From Pleurocapsa sp. MO_226.B13 (GTDB lineage Bacteria; Cyanobacteriota; Cyanobacteriia; Cyanobacteriales; Xenococcaceae): a stretch of 31,048 bases of DNA. Shown here piece after piece: positions 14,320-22,671 of the stretch. Positions within the stretch are counted from its first letter, which is position 1; every line of letters begins with the position of its first letter. The position numbers were made by a program, and so were the translations under genes. The notes beneath the pieces were generated by a model. It searched no databases and was not told the DNA's origin. It was given only the letters and a program-made list of their open reading frames with translations. Where the stretch lies: positions 1-31,048 of the forward strand of contig JASJEI010000050.1 of NCBI GenBank assembly GCA_030064795.1, read 5' to 3'.

Positions 14320-15135
14320 ATGAAATACTTCGAGCGACACGCAATTATTACAGGTGGCTCTAGTGGTATCGGTAAAGCGATCGCCAAATTATTAGTAAAA
14401 CGGGGGGCAAATGTAACTTTGATTGCCCGCGATCGCCAGAAACTAGAAATAGCTCGTCGGGAACTTCAACCAACAGCAATTAATTCCCAACAAAAGATTT
14501 TAATCTTGAGTGCCGATGTCGCCCAACAACAGCAAATAGACAGGGCAATTCAAAAGGCGATCGCCGAGCTTGGTACGCCGAAGTTACTGGTTACTTCGGC
14601 AGGAATTGCTCATCCTGGTTATTTTGGTCAAATTCCTCTAGAAGTTTTTGAACGCACTATGGCGGTGAACTATTTTGGTTCGTTATACGCCATCAGATCC
14701 GTCTTACCCGCGATGGAACTAGCGGGAGAGGGAAACATAGTTACGATCTGTTCTGGTGCGGGTTTAATTGGTATCTATGGCTATACGACCTATTGTCCCA
14801 GCAAATTCGCGCTGAGGGGGTTAGCAGAGTCCTTAAGAGGCGAACTAAAACCAAAAGGGATTAGAGTCACAATTGTCTATCCACCAGATACCGATACTCC
14901 CCAACTAGCAGCAGAAAACAAAATTAAACCAGCCGAAACCAAAAAAATTACTGCCACCGCCAAAACTTGGACGGCAGAGGCAGTGGCAGAGGAAACTATT
15001 AAGGGAGTCGAACGGGGGCGTTTTGCGATCGCCCTGGGAACGGAACTTGGGGTTTTAAATCGGCTACATAGTCTAATTTCCCCAATCTTAAACTGTTATT
15101 TTGACCGAATAGTTAGACAAATTAATAATCAATAG
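14320..15135 (+). CDS. Short-chain dehydrogenase, 3-ketodihydrosphingosine reductase-like
   Basis: The 271-residue protein has a Rossmann fold with the cofactor motif T-G-G-S-S-G-I-G (11-18), R37-D38 suggesting NADPH preference, catalytic Ser145 (I-C-S-G-A-G) and the Y-x-x-x-K pair Y158/K162 (Y-C-P-S-K). The motif I-V-Y-P-P-D-T-D-T-P after the active site resembles 3-ketodihydrosphingosine reductases (KDSR/TSC10), which reduce 3-ketosphinganine in sphingolipid synthesis. Many cyanobacteria carry such homologues although they are not known to make sphingolipids, so the true substrate may be another long-chain ketone. A hydrophobic C-terminal tail could associate with the membrane. No serine palmitoyltransferase gene is nearby. 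Confidence 0.8.
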   Translation: MKYFERHAIITGGSSGIGKAIAKLLVKRGANVTLIARDRQKLEIARRELQPTAINSQQKILILSADVAQQQQIDRAIQKAIAELGTPKLLVTSAGIAHPGYFGQIPLEVFERTMAVNYFGSLYAIRSVLPAMELAGEGNIVTICSGAGLIGIYGYTTYCPSKFALRGLAESLRGELKPKGIRVTIVYPPDTDTPQLAAENKIKPAETKKITATAKTWTAEAVAEETIKGVERGRFAIALGTELGVLNRLHSLISPILNCYFDRIVRQINNQ

Positions 15136-15232
15136 TTAAAAGAAAAATATAAAAGCTTAAAGCTTAGAGCCTTTAGCTTATGGCTGAGAACCAGTAAATC
15201 AAAATCGAGCCAATCTATATATATTAAATGCC

Positions 15233-15880
15233 TCACAAGGTAAAATTATTTCTAAAATCTTGCCTAGTCATCGGTTGATTGATTATCAATCCTTCTTCTC
15301 CTAAATTTTTTAAGGGTTTGCCTTCAATATCAATCCAAACACGTTGCGAAGTCATACGCTCAGGATCGTCACTATTGCTAGAACTAGTAGCAGTATAAAT
15401 AACTTGAGCCAGTCTACTACTCATCGAAGCACTACCACCGCCAGAAACAAATTCTTTAGATAAATTAAGATGAATTCCTGCTTTATCTATCTTCAAACCG
15501 AGTAACTTCGTTCCTGGGGGAATGGCTGTGGTGTAAGACGAATTTTGAGGAGAATTGGCAAAAAGAGTTTCCAATGCTGTCTCTAAAACCCGCTCGGATT
15601 TAACTGACTTTTGAAAAGTCATGGTGTTGGCAGCTAATTCAATATTGTCATTTTGGGGGTTTAACCAATAAACCTCAACTACTTTTTCTTGAGTAATTGG
15701 TTTGGGTACAGTCGGAACCTCTTCTTTGATAATAGGAGAAGGATTTGGTTGAGCAACATCAGCCCGATCTTCTAATGCTAATTTTGCCCACCAAGCAGCA
15801 CCGCCTCCAGCAGCCAAGATGAGTCCTGTAATTGCTGCTAACACAGGAAGAGAAAAACGATTTTTGTTATTATCCCGCAT
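15233..15880 (-). CDS. GerMN-domain lipoprotein-like/anchored protein
   Basis: The 215-residue protein has a short basic N-terminus, one membrane segment (about 12-36, Ala/Gly-rich), a Pro-rich linker (about 45-65) and a GerMN domain (about 68-205). The domain is recognised by V-Y-W-L-N near its start, the L-E-T-A-L-E-T-L-F helix, I-P-P-G-T-K-L-L-G-L, and the H-L-N-L-S-K-E-F-V-S-G-G-G-S motif. GerMN domains occur in the spore protein GerM and in cell-envelope proteins outside spore formers. The function in cyanobacteria is unknown but is probably in the periplasm, perhaps on peptidoglycan. It lies 55 bases downstream of the DUF2993 gene on the same strand. Confidence 0.85.
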   Translation of the reverse strand: MRDNNKNRFSLPVLAAITGLILAAGGGAAWWAKLALEDRADVAQPNPSPIIKEEVPTVPKPITQEKVVEVYWLNPQNDNIELAANTMTFQKSVKSERVLETALETLFANSPQNSSYTTAIPPGTKLLGLKIDKAGIHLNLSKEFVSGGGSASMSSRLAQVIYTATSSSNSDDPERMTSQRVWIDIEGKPLKNLGEEGLIINQPMTRQDFRNNFTL

Positions 15881-15935
15881 GGATTTTGCTCCTGCTAAAG
15901 AGAAATTGGTCGAGAGATTGAAGCAAGTATTTTGA

Positions 15936-16814
15936 TTAAGGAACTACTTTTATCTCTTTTGAAGACAATTTGGTGGTTTTTGTTTCCACTCTGAGGAAAC
16001 TTGCCAAGTCTAACTTATCTTCATCAATTTCTAATTGTAAGATACGGGCTAAAATTCCGTCGCTTTCTAATGATTCAAAGCTAAGGCGATCGCTAATACC
16101 CTCGGCAAAGCCATTTAAGAGCCGAGAGGACATAGGACGACCGTTGACAGTACCTTCTGGGTTTACCAAGCGAATTGTCTTGCCATTTAAAACCTCGATC
16201 CCTAATTCTAGAACCATCGCTAGATTTCTAGAGCTAGTATCAGCAGCAGAAGCTGTGGAAGGATTGGATTCAAAATTAGTCTGAGGTCTACTGAGCTTAA
16301 ATTTTAATCCCAGACGATTTTCAGGTCGTAGTTCTAGCTGAAGATCTTGTATTTCATAGGCAATATTAGTCGAACCTGCTTTACGAATAATGAAGCGATT
16401 GAGAGCTGTTTGGATCTCGGCCAAAATTTCGGGAGACTGCAAAGCTTGATTGAGATCGGTTTCGGTTAAAACTAATCTGACTGCTCCCTGAAAAGGTCGA
16501 TCTAGGGATTCTCTTAATTCATCAATACTGTCAATACTTAATCGAGCCAGATCGAGATCGACCCGATCCGTTTCCAACTCAAAGGCTTCTATTCTCAGAT
16601 CGGGTTTGATTCTTAAGCCTCTGGTGGCAATTCTGACTTTTTGTAGTTTTCCCGCAGCAATCTGATAGCTGGGGCTGTTGTCCAGTCTAATTGCTTGCTC
16701 TTCTATATCAATTATCTCAGAGCTAATTCGATTAGCTGTAACCGAATCGAGAATTACGCCTCCACTAGATGCTAGAGACAACAAACTCGATAATACAATT
16801 GTCAGAACTTCCAT
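15936..16814 (-). CDS. DUF2993 (LmeA-like) lipid-binding protein
   Basis: The 292-residue protein has a hydrophobic N-terminus (about 1-20) and a repeated beta-rich domain. The pattern D-S-V-T-A-N-R-I-S-S, V-R-I-A-T-R-G-L-R-I-K-P-D-L-R-I, and A-V-R-L-V-L-T-E-T-D-L-N-Q-A-L is typical of DUF2993. The mycobacterial member LmeA binds phospholipid and supports lipomannan elongation; cyanobacterial members are uncharacterised. It lies 13 bases downstream of accB and upstream of the GerMN gene on the same strand, so efp-accB-DUF2993-GerMN may be one transcript. A role in envelope lipid handling is inference. Confidence 0.8.
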   Translation of the reverse strand: MEVLTIVLSSLLSLASSGGVILDSVTANRISSEIIDIEEQAIRLDNSPSYQIAAGKLQKVRIATRGLRIKPDLRIEAFELETDRVDLDLARLSIDSIDELRESLDRPFQGAVRLVLTETDLNQALQSPEILAEIQTALNRFIIRKAGSTNIAYEIQDLQLELRPENRLGLKFKLSRPQTNFESNPSTASAADTSSRNLAMVLELGIEVLNGKTIRLVNPEGTVNGRPMSSRLLNGFAEGISDRLSFESLESDGILARILQLEIDEDKLDLASFLRVETKTTKLSSKEIKVVP

Positions 16815-16827
16815 CAGTTATTAATTA

Positions 16828-17331
16828 TTAGCTAGGATCGATTCTCATTAAAACTTGTCCAAACTCGACTGGCTCGCCGTTTTGCACTAGGATTTCCATA
16901 ATTTGCCCGGCTATTTCCCCTTCTATTTCATTCATCAGCTTCATTGCTTCAATAATACAGACCGTATCACCTTTGTTGATGCGATCGCCTACTGCTACAA
17001 AAGGGTCTTCATCTGGGGCAGGAGCAGCATAAAATGTTCCTACCATCGGCGAAGTTATATCTACCCATTTTTTATCGTCTACCGTAGGGGCTGATGTTGT
17101 TTCGCTGGACACTGGTGCTACCGTGGGCGGAGTTGGTGTTGCTGAGGCTGGAGAAGTTTTGGTTTCTACCACTGTTGGAGTAACAGCAGTAGAAACTTGA
17201 GGAACAGCAACTATTCCTGTCTTCTTGCGTACAGTCAACTCAAAATCATCATTTTTGAGAATCAACTCCGTAATATCGGTGTTAGAGATTGTTCCCAGTA
17301 AATCTTGGAGTTCTTGGAAATTTATAGACAC
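16828..17331 (-). CDS. accB: Biotin carboxyl carrier protein of acetyl-CoA carboxylase
   Basis: The 167-residue protein has an N-terminal dimerisation/docking helix region (about 1-35, I-T-E-L-I-L-K-N-D-D-F-E-L), a long Pro/Thr/Val linker (about 40-85) and a biotinyl domain (about 88-166). The biotin-accepting motif is E-A-M-K-L-M-N with Lys131. The thumb-like P-A-P-D-E-D-P-F-V-A-V-G-D loop is that of bacterial acetyl-CoA carboxylase BCCP. It carries carboxybiotin between AccC and the AccA/AccD transferase for malonyl-CoA synthesis. It follows efp by about 70 bases, an efp-accB order that is common in cyanobacteria. Confidence 0.95.
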   Translation of the reverse strand: MSINFQELQDLLGTISNTDITELILKNDDFELTVRKKTGIVAVPQVSTAVTPTVVETKTSPASATPTPPTVAPVSSETTSAPTVDDKKWVDITSPMVGTFYAAPAPDEDPFVAVGDRINKGDTVCIIEAMKLMNEIEGEIAGQIMEILVQNGEPVEFGQVLMRIDPS

Positions 17332-17401
17332 AAACTATACAACCGTAATTCTAGTAATTTTGGAAACTATCGCTTAATTGGTGAAGAAAACGATCGCGCT
17401 A

Positions 17402-17962
17402 TTAGTTTTCTCGACCTAAATAAGAACCATCGCGAGTATCAATTTTGATTTTTTCACCAATCGAAATAAACAACGGTACCATCACCTGCGCCCCAGTTTC
17501 TACGGTGGCGGGTTTAGTTCCTCCCGTAGCAGTATCACCTTTTACTCCAGGGTCGGTATCGGTAACTTCTAAAACTACCGAAGTCGGTAATTCTATCTCT
17601 AGTACCTTATCATCCCAAAAAATAACGTTGACCTCCATTTCTTCTTTGAGAAAATTAGTGCGATCGCCCAAGCTTTCCCCACTCATGCGTGTTTCTTCGT
17701 AGGTTTCCATATCCATAAAGACAAACTCATCCCCATCTTTATAGGTATGCTGCATGGTCCGTTTTTCTAAATTGGCTTGAGGTACAGTTTCCCCAGCACG
17801 GAAGGTTCGCTCGACTGTATTGCCCGTTTGTACGTTCTTGAGCTTGGTTCTGACAAAAGCCGAACCTTTACCTGGTTTGACGTGGAGGAACTCTACCACT
17901 CGCCAGACAGAGCCATCTAGCTCGACAGTAACTCCTGTGCGAAAGTCATTACTAGAAATCAT
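17402..17962 (-). CDS. efp: Translation elongation factor P
   Basis: The 186-residue protein has the three beta-barrel domains of EF-P and binds between the P and E sites to rescue ribosomes stalled at polyproline. The tip loop [10 protein letters not shown] places Lys32 at the site that is modified in enterobacteria. No epmA or epmB is nearby, so the modification state is unknown. The C-terminal signature [13 protein letters not shown] is intact. The start was placed at 17962 ([10 protein letters not shown]), where every EF-P starts; an upstream ATG at 18046 would add 28 residues unlike any EF-P. It lies upstream of accB and is divergent from the cyclophilin gene. Confidence 0.96.
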   Translation of the reverse strand: MISSNDFRTGVTVELDGSVWRVVEFLHVKPGKGSAFVRTKLKNVQTGNTVERTFRAGETVPQANLEKRTMQHTYKDGDEFVFMDMETYEETRMSGESLGDRTNFLKEEMEVNVIFWDDKVLEIELPTSVVLEVTDTDPGVKGDTATGGTKPATVETGAQVMVPLFISIGEKIKIDTRDGSYLGREN

Positions 17963-18153
17963 AAAGCCAAAAATAATTGCTTGGAGATCGACATTTAATT
18001 GTACCTGATGAGGGAGGCAGGAAAAAGCAGCAAGTTGGCAACTCAAGCAGCAAACAAGTAAAGAAATGTTGACAAGAGAGATCGATGAAGTAGAACATAC
18101 ACCTTAGTAGGTTTGGTTCTTTCTATGTCCGCGCTGCGTTCAAGATAAAATTT

Positions 18154-19284
18154 ATGAACAGACAAAAAAATATAATTTTTAAATGGTGTAAACTCTGGTT
18201 GACTAACCGAGTTTTGGTAAGAGCGATCGCTCTGACGATTTTTGGGGCTAGCTTACTTGGCTTTCCCCCTCCAGCCTCGGCAATTTTAGCTCAGGGAGAT
18301 GCTGTTACCGATCCTAAAGCTATTCTTAGATACGCTTTGCCTATAGATAACGACTCCGTTAGAAAACTTCAAGCAAGTTTAGAAGATATTTCCAATCAAC
18401 TGCGTGGTAAACGCTGGAGAAACATTGTCAGGGACCTTAAGAATGCCAATTCTGTGCTTGGTTATCGTCGTGACAAGCTTTTAGCTAGCGTTCCAGACGA
18501 CCGTAAATCTCAAGCAGAAGATTTAATCGAGGGGTTGAGTCAGGGAACTGAAGAATTAAAAGAAATAGTTGCAACTAAAGATAAAGAAGCTACCTATATT
18601 AAAAGAAGAGAATTACTCGACTTGGTTGGTGAATTGGAACGATTAATGGTGGTTGGATATCCTTTTGAAGTACCAGAAGAATATAGCAACTTACCACAAC
18701 TCCTCGGTAGAGCGACTGTCGCAATGGAAACCAACAAAGGCGATTTGAAAATTGTCGTCGATGGTTACAGCGCGCCTGTAAATGGTGGGAACTTTGTCGA
18801 TTTGGTACAACGAGGATTTTACGATGGTTTAGAATTCAATCGTGCTGAAGACTTTTACATTTTGCAAGCAGGAGATCCTCCAGGCCCTGCCGATGGTTTT
18901 GTTGACCCCGAAACTAACGAGTATCGTGCTATCCCTCTAGAAGTGTTGGTCAAGGGAGACGATTTACCCGTTTATGGTGAAACCCTGGAAGAATTGGGAC
19001 GCTATCTAGATGAACCAGTAATTCCCTTTAATGCTTATGGTGCAGTAGCTCTGGCTCGTCCTGCTAACGATCCTAACGGTGGTTCTTCACAATTTTTCTT
19101 CTTTAAATTTGACACCGAAATTACTCCTCCTGGCTATAACTTGATGGATGGACGTTATTCTGTATTTGGTTATCTGGTAGAGGGACAAGAGATTTTAGAA
19201 GAATTGACTGCTGGAGATCAAATTATTTCCGCTAAGGTGATTGAGGGGATGGAAAATCTAAAAGAACCAGAACTGACTAGCTAA
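18154..19284 (+). CDS. Thylakoid-lumen cyclophilin-type PPIase, CYP38/TLP40-like
   Basis: The 376-residue protein starts with a Tat/Sec-like signal (about 1-48, basic start, hydrophobic core, A-S-A end). A helical bundle domain follows (about 60-180, with D-N-D-S-V-R-K-L-Q and K-R-R-E-L-L-D-L-V-G-E-L-E), then a cyclophilin domain (about 190-365) with V-D-G-Y-S-A-P-V-N-G-G-N-F-V-D-L and F-N-R-A-E-D-F-Y-I-L-Q-A-G-D-P. The same two-part layout is found in plant CYP38/TLP40, which is needed for photosystem II assembly and repair. Several cyclophilin catalytic residues are changed in this subgroup, so isomerase activity may be weak. It shares its strand with thiL, 57 bases downstream. Confidence 0.88.
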   Translation: MNRQKNIIFKWCKLWLTNRVLVRAIALTIFGASLLGFPPPASAILAQGDAVTDPKAILRYALPIDNDSVRKLQASLEDISNQLRGKRWRNIVRDLKNANSVLGYRRDKLLASVPDDRKSQAEDLIEGLSQGTEELKEIVATKDKEATYIKRRELLDLVGELERLMVVGYPFEVPEEYSNLPQLLGRATVAMETNKGDLKIVVDGYSAPVNGGNFVDLVQRGFYDGLEFNRAEDFYILQAGDPPGPADGFVDPETNEYRAIPLEVLVKGDDLPVYGETLEELGRYLDEPVIPFNAYGAVALARPANDPNGGSSQFFFFKFDTEITPPGYNLMDGRYSVFGYLVEGQEILEELTAGDQIISAKVIEGMENLKEPELTS

Positions 19285-19298
19285 TTTAGCAAAATTAG

Positions 19299-19315
19299 GG
19301 TGGGCATTGCCCACC
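19299..19315. repeat. GGTGGGCATTGCCCACC palindrome
   Basis: A seven-pair stem (19299-19305 with 19309-19315) with an ATT loop lies between the cyclophilin and thiL genes. The sequence is like dispersed intergenic palindromes in cyanobacteria. No T run follows, so it is not a clear terminator. Confidence 0.5.
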
Positions 19316-19341
19316 TAGCTATGATGAACTGAGATAAGAAC

Positions 19342-20343
19342 ATGAGTAATGAATTTCTCCTCGTCAAAGATCTGGGAGAACATGGTTTATTAAAAAGATT
19401 ACAGCGTTACTGTCCAGAGGACGTAATTGGGGATGATGGGGCGATTCTAGCGACAGCACCCCAGAAATCTTTGGTAGTGACGACAGATGTTCTCGTCGAT
19501 GGGGTTCATTTTAGCGATCGCACTACTTCGGCATACGATGTAGGTTGGCGAGCTAGTGCTGCTAATTTATCGGACTTGGCAGCTATGGGAGCGACTCCCC
19601 TGGGAATTACCGTTGGCTTGTCTTTACCAGGAGAAAAGCAGGTTAGTTGGGTCGAGGAACTATATCGGGGAATGGTTGCTTGTTTGCAGCTTTACGATAC
19701 TCCTTTGGTCGGGGGCGATATCTGCCGTTCTACGGTGTCTAGCGTGGCGATTACTGCCTTTGGTGAAGTTAATCCTCAAAGAGCAATTCGTCGCTCTGTG
19801 GCTCGACCAGGAGATGCGATCGTCGTTACTGGTTTACACGGTTTGTCTCGCGGAGGATTAGAACTATTGCTCGATCCCAGCCTGGGAAGCGAGCTAGAAT
19901 CTCCAGAACAAGAGAGATTGATTTTGGCTCATCAAAGACCCCGACCGAGATTAGACGTACTCAAATATTTGGCTAGGATTCCCCAAGAAATCGCGATCGC
20001 AGGTATGGATAGTAGCGATGGTCTGGCAGATGCGATCGTCCAAATTTGTAATTGTAGCGGTGTGGGTGCAGTAATTGAGGCAAAAAATTTAAGTATTTTT
20101 TCAGGATTAGTTAAACTAGCAGGATTAGAAACAGCTATGGAGTGGTTGCTTTATGGGGGAGAAGATTTTGAACTGGTCTTGTGTCTGCCTCAAGATTTTG
20201 CCTCGATGCTGGTTCAAGAAATAGGTAAAGATGCAGCAATTATTGGCAAAATTACGAAAAATTTAGCAATTAATCTAGTAGAAAGTAATCCCTCGGAAAC
20301 TAAAAAAACCTTAAATATAAGTAAAGGATTTATGCATTTTTGA
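19342..20343 (+). CDS. thiL: Thiamine-monophosphate kinase
   Basis: The 333-residue protein phosphorylates thiamine monophosphate to the active cofactor thiamine diphosphate with ATP. It has the AIR-synthase-like fold. Motifs in order are G-D-D-G-A (31-35 area), T-T-D-V-L-V-D-G-V-H-F (47-57), A-A-N-L-S-D-L-A-A-M-G-A (metal and ATP site), V-G-G-D-I (about 120), R-S-V-A-R-P-G-D (about 153), M-D-S-S-D-G-L-A (about 221), and Y-G-G-E-D-F-E-L (about 271) near the C-terminus. All key aspartates are present. It follows the cyclophilin gene on the same strand. The stop is TGA. Confidence 0.95.
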   Translation: MSNEFLLVKDLGEHGLLKRLQRYCPEDVIGDDGAILATAPQKSLVVTTDVLVDGVHFSDRTTSAYDVGWRASAANLSDLAAMGATPLGITVGLSLPGEKQVSWVEELYRGMVACLQLYDTPLVGGDICRSTVSSVAITAFGEVNPQRAIRRSVARPGDAIVVTGLHGLSRGGLELLLDPSLGSELESPEQERLILAHQRPRPRLDVLKYLARIPQEIAIAGMDSSDGLADAIVQICNCSGVGAVIEAKNLSIFSGLVKLAGLETAMEWLLYGGEDFELVLCLPQDFASMLVQEIGKDAAIIGKITKNLAINLVESNPSETKKTLNISKGFMHF

Positions 20344-20553
20344 CGATCGTGAGTAATCCTAAAATGCGAAACATAATCAATTGTTTTTAGAACCCAATCC
20401 GAGAGATAAAAAAAAATCTGTATTTTAATAAAAGTCGTCCTCTTGGTATAAATTTAAAAAAAATGGGAATGCTAATTCTGAAGAGAGAGAAAGTTATAGG
20501 CTGTTTAATCGCAATCTGTATGACCTCTCTGTAGGTAATAAGCCCTTGAAATT

Positions 20554-22578
20554 GTGAGAAATCAACCCCATAGCCGTTTATTCCAATCATTACCCCCCGC
20601 AATTTCCCATCTGACTATGGAACAGCGAGATGCACCTAACACCATGTACAACGCATTTGGGAACGATCGCATTGGAAGTAGCATTCTACAAGTTATCCTA
20701 GAAAGCCAGGATAATTCTCATCTCTTGTCGGATTTAGCCAACAAGATTGGTGAGTTGTTGGCGGTAGATATCTGTATTGTTGTCTCCGCCCAAGCTAATG
20801 GTAGCAATTTGAATCAGATTAGCTATTGGCAACAAGAACCAGCTTTTTTGACAGCTAAAGATCGGATTAGCCAAGAATTATCTCATTTACTGCTAAACCA
20901 AAACGATACTGACGATTTCCGCTTAATTGACAGGGCAAAGTCTCATCTTTTTAGTCCCATTGAAAATCTGTTTCAAGCAACATTACCTAGTAAGACCTGG
21001 TTAGGAGTAACAACTCAATTTCAGCATCAAACCAACGGTTTAATTTTATTGCTTAAGTCTAATTCTGCTCAATGGACTAACTCCGAACAAGAATTATTAA
21101 TCAAAATTTCAGATTCAATGGCGATCGCAATCTCCCAAACTCAACTCCAAAAACAAACCCAGACCAAAGCTAGGTATCAATCTTTGCTTAAAAATCTGAG
21201 TCGAGAAATTAGTCAGAGTTCTCACCCCAATTTGCTGTTTAACAACTGTCTATCCCAAATCTGCACTACCCTACAGCTAGATAAGGGCATGATTTTGATG
21301 CTGAAATATCAAAACCCCCTTCAGGCTCAAAGCCGACGCAAAAAGTCAGTTAAAGGGACAGTGGAAATTGCCTCTCAATGGACGGCTGCGGTCGAAAAAT
21401 CCAATTCTCAAGATAAACTATTTTTTAGTTTGGATAATTGCGCGCTGTGTCAGCAGGCTTGGAAAAATGCACCCAAATGTTGGTATTTTAGCTCCGACAC
21501 ACCTTTTCCCGATTTAGCTCCTAAAGATACTTCTAGCTCGATTCAACCCAGTGGTTCGGCTTTATCCCTCGTACCTCTGATGGGTAAAAAAAATAGCGCG
21601 AAATCGCCAGCGGTAGTACTAGGATTTTTAGTTTTGCAACATAATTCTCCCCACTATTGGTCGGAAGACGAACGAGATTTAATAGATTGGGTTGGCGTTC
21701 AGATTAGCACCGCCATTATTCACCATCAAACCTTAAGTCAGGTACAGTCAATCGTGGACGAACGCACGGCTCAACTCAAGTGGAGTCTGGATGTACAGGC
21801 AAAACTGTCGGAAAAGATGCGCCAGCATATCGACCAACTACAAAAGCTCAATCAGTTAAAAGATGACTTTATGAACAGTATGAGTCACGAACTAAAAACT
21901 CCTCTAACGAGCATGAAAATGGCGATTAAGATGTTGCGTCAGGCGCGAATTTCTCCTGAAATGCGAGAGAAATATCTCAATATTCTCGAACAAGAATGGA
22001 ATCGGGAATATAGCCTCATCAAAGACCTATTAACTCTGCAACAGGTGGAGTCGGGGGAACTCACCTACAGTCCTCAAGAACTCAATTTAAAACAAACTAT
22101 CAACGATTTAGCTCAATCTTTTATCGCTAAGTGGCAACCAGAAAAAGGAATCGATCTCAAAACTAAAATCTCCGATTCTGGTTTAAAAATCAACACCGAT
22201 CCAGAAAGCCTGACTCATATCCTCAATGAATTGTTGTCCAATGCTGGAAAATACTCCGATGCTCATACTACTATTGAACTGACTGTAGACAGCCAAACAA
22301 CCTTAAAAGGTAAGAATATTATTATTGCGATCGCCAACTATGGTGCTGGTATTACTCCAGAAGAACTTCCTCATATCTTTGAGAAGTTTAGAAGAGGTCG
22401 GGGCGTAACCGATCGTGCTGTTCCAGGAACGGGTCTGGGTCTGGCTTTGGTACAGTATTTAGTAGAACATTTAAATGGTACGATTAGTGTCACCAGCGAG
22501 CCATCAGCTAACGATCCTGGCGTCTTTCTGACTACTTTTGTACTTAAGTTACCTCAATTTCAACCAGCTATTAGTTAG
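20554..22578 (+). CDS. Soluble GAF-domain sensor histidine kinase
   Basis: The 674-residue protein has no membrane segment. There are two GAF-like domains (about 56-195 and 225-392), a coiled-coil linker (about 395-437), a HisKA dimerisation domain with phospho-acceptor His445 (S-H-E-L-K-T-P) and a HATPase domain. The HATPase shows an N-box at E-L-L-S-N-A-G-K-Y (Asn563), a G1-like N-Y-G-A-G-I (595-600, with Asn in place of the usual Asp, a common cyanobacterial variant), F-box F-E-K-F-R-R and G2 G-T-G-L-G-L. The second GAF contains a Cys group (C296, C299, C309) that could bind metal or sense redox. No response regulator is adjacent, so the partner is unknown. The start used is GTG at 20554; an internal ATG (residue 22, 20617) is an alternative. 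Confidence 0.85.
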   Translation: MRNQPHSRLFQSLPPAISHLTMEQRDAPNTMYNAFGNDRIGSSILQVILESQDNSHLLSDLANKIGELLAVDICIVVSAQANGSNLNQISYWQQEPAFLTAKDRISQELSHLLLNQNDTDDFRLIDRAKSHLFSPIENLFQATLPSKTWLGVTTQFQHQTNGLILLLKSNSAQWTNSEQELLIKISDSMAIAISQTQLQKQTQTKARYQSLLKNLSREISQSSHPNLLFNNCLSQICTTLQLDKGMILMLKYQNPLQAQSRRKKSVKGTVEIASQWTAAVEKSNSQDKLFFSLDNCALCQQAWKNAPKCWYFSSDTPFPDLAPKDTSSSIQPSGSALSLVPLMGKKNSAKSPAVVLGFLVLQHNSPHYWSEDERDLIDWVGVQISTAIIHHQTLSQVQSIVDERTAQLKWSLDVQAKLSEKMRQHIDQLQKLNQLKDDFMNSMSHELKTPLTSMKMAIKMLRQARISPEMREKYLNILEQEWNREYSLIKDLLTLQQVESGELTYSPQELNLKQTINDLAQSFIAKWQPEKGIDLKTKISDSGLKINTDPESLTHILNELLSNAGKYSDAHTTIELTVDSQTTLKGKNIIIAIANYGAGITPEELPHIFEKFRRGRGVTDRAVPGTGLGLALVQYLVEHLNGTISVTSEPSANDPGVFLTTFVLKLPQFQPAIS

Positions 22579-22671
22579 TCTATTAAGAGATTATTTAATA
22601 ATAGTTAATGGCTACGGTCGATCGCTTTTAATTAATCTCAGCTTAAATTCGGTCGATTTTTTGATATTTTT

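Noticed and set aside
17963..18046. 28-residue N-terminal extension of EF-P
   Set aside because: EF-P proteins begin at M-I-S-S-N-D-F; the extension has no family similarity and the shorter start gives the standard length.
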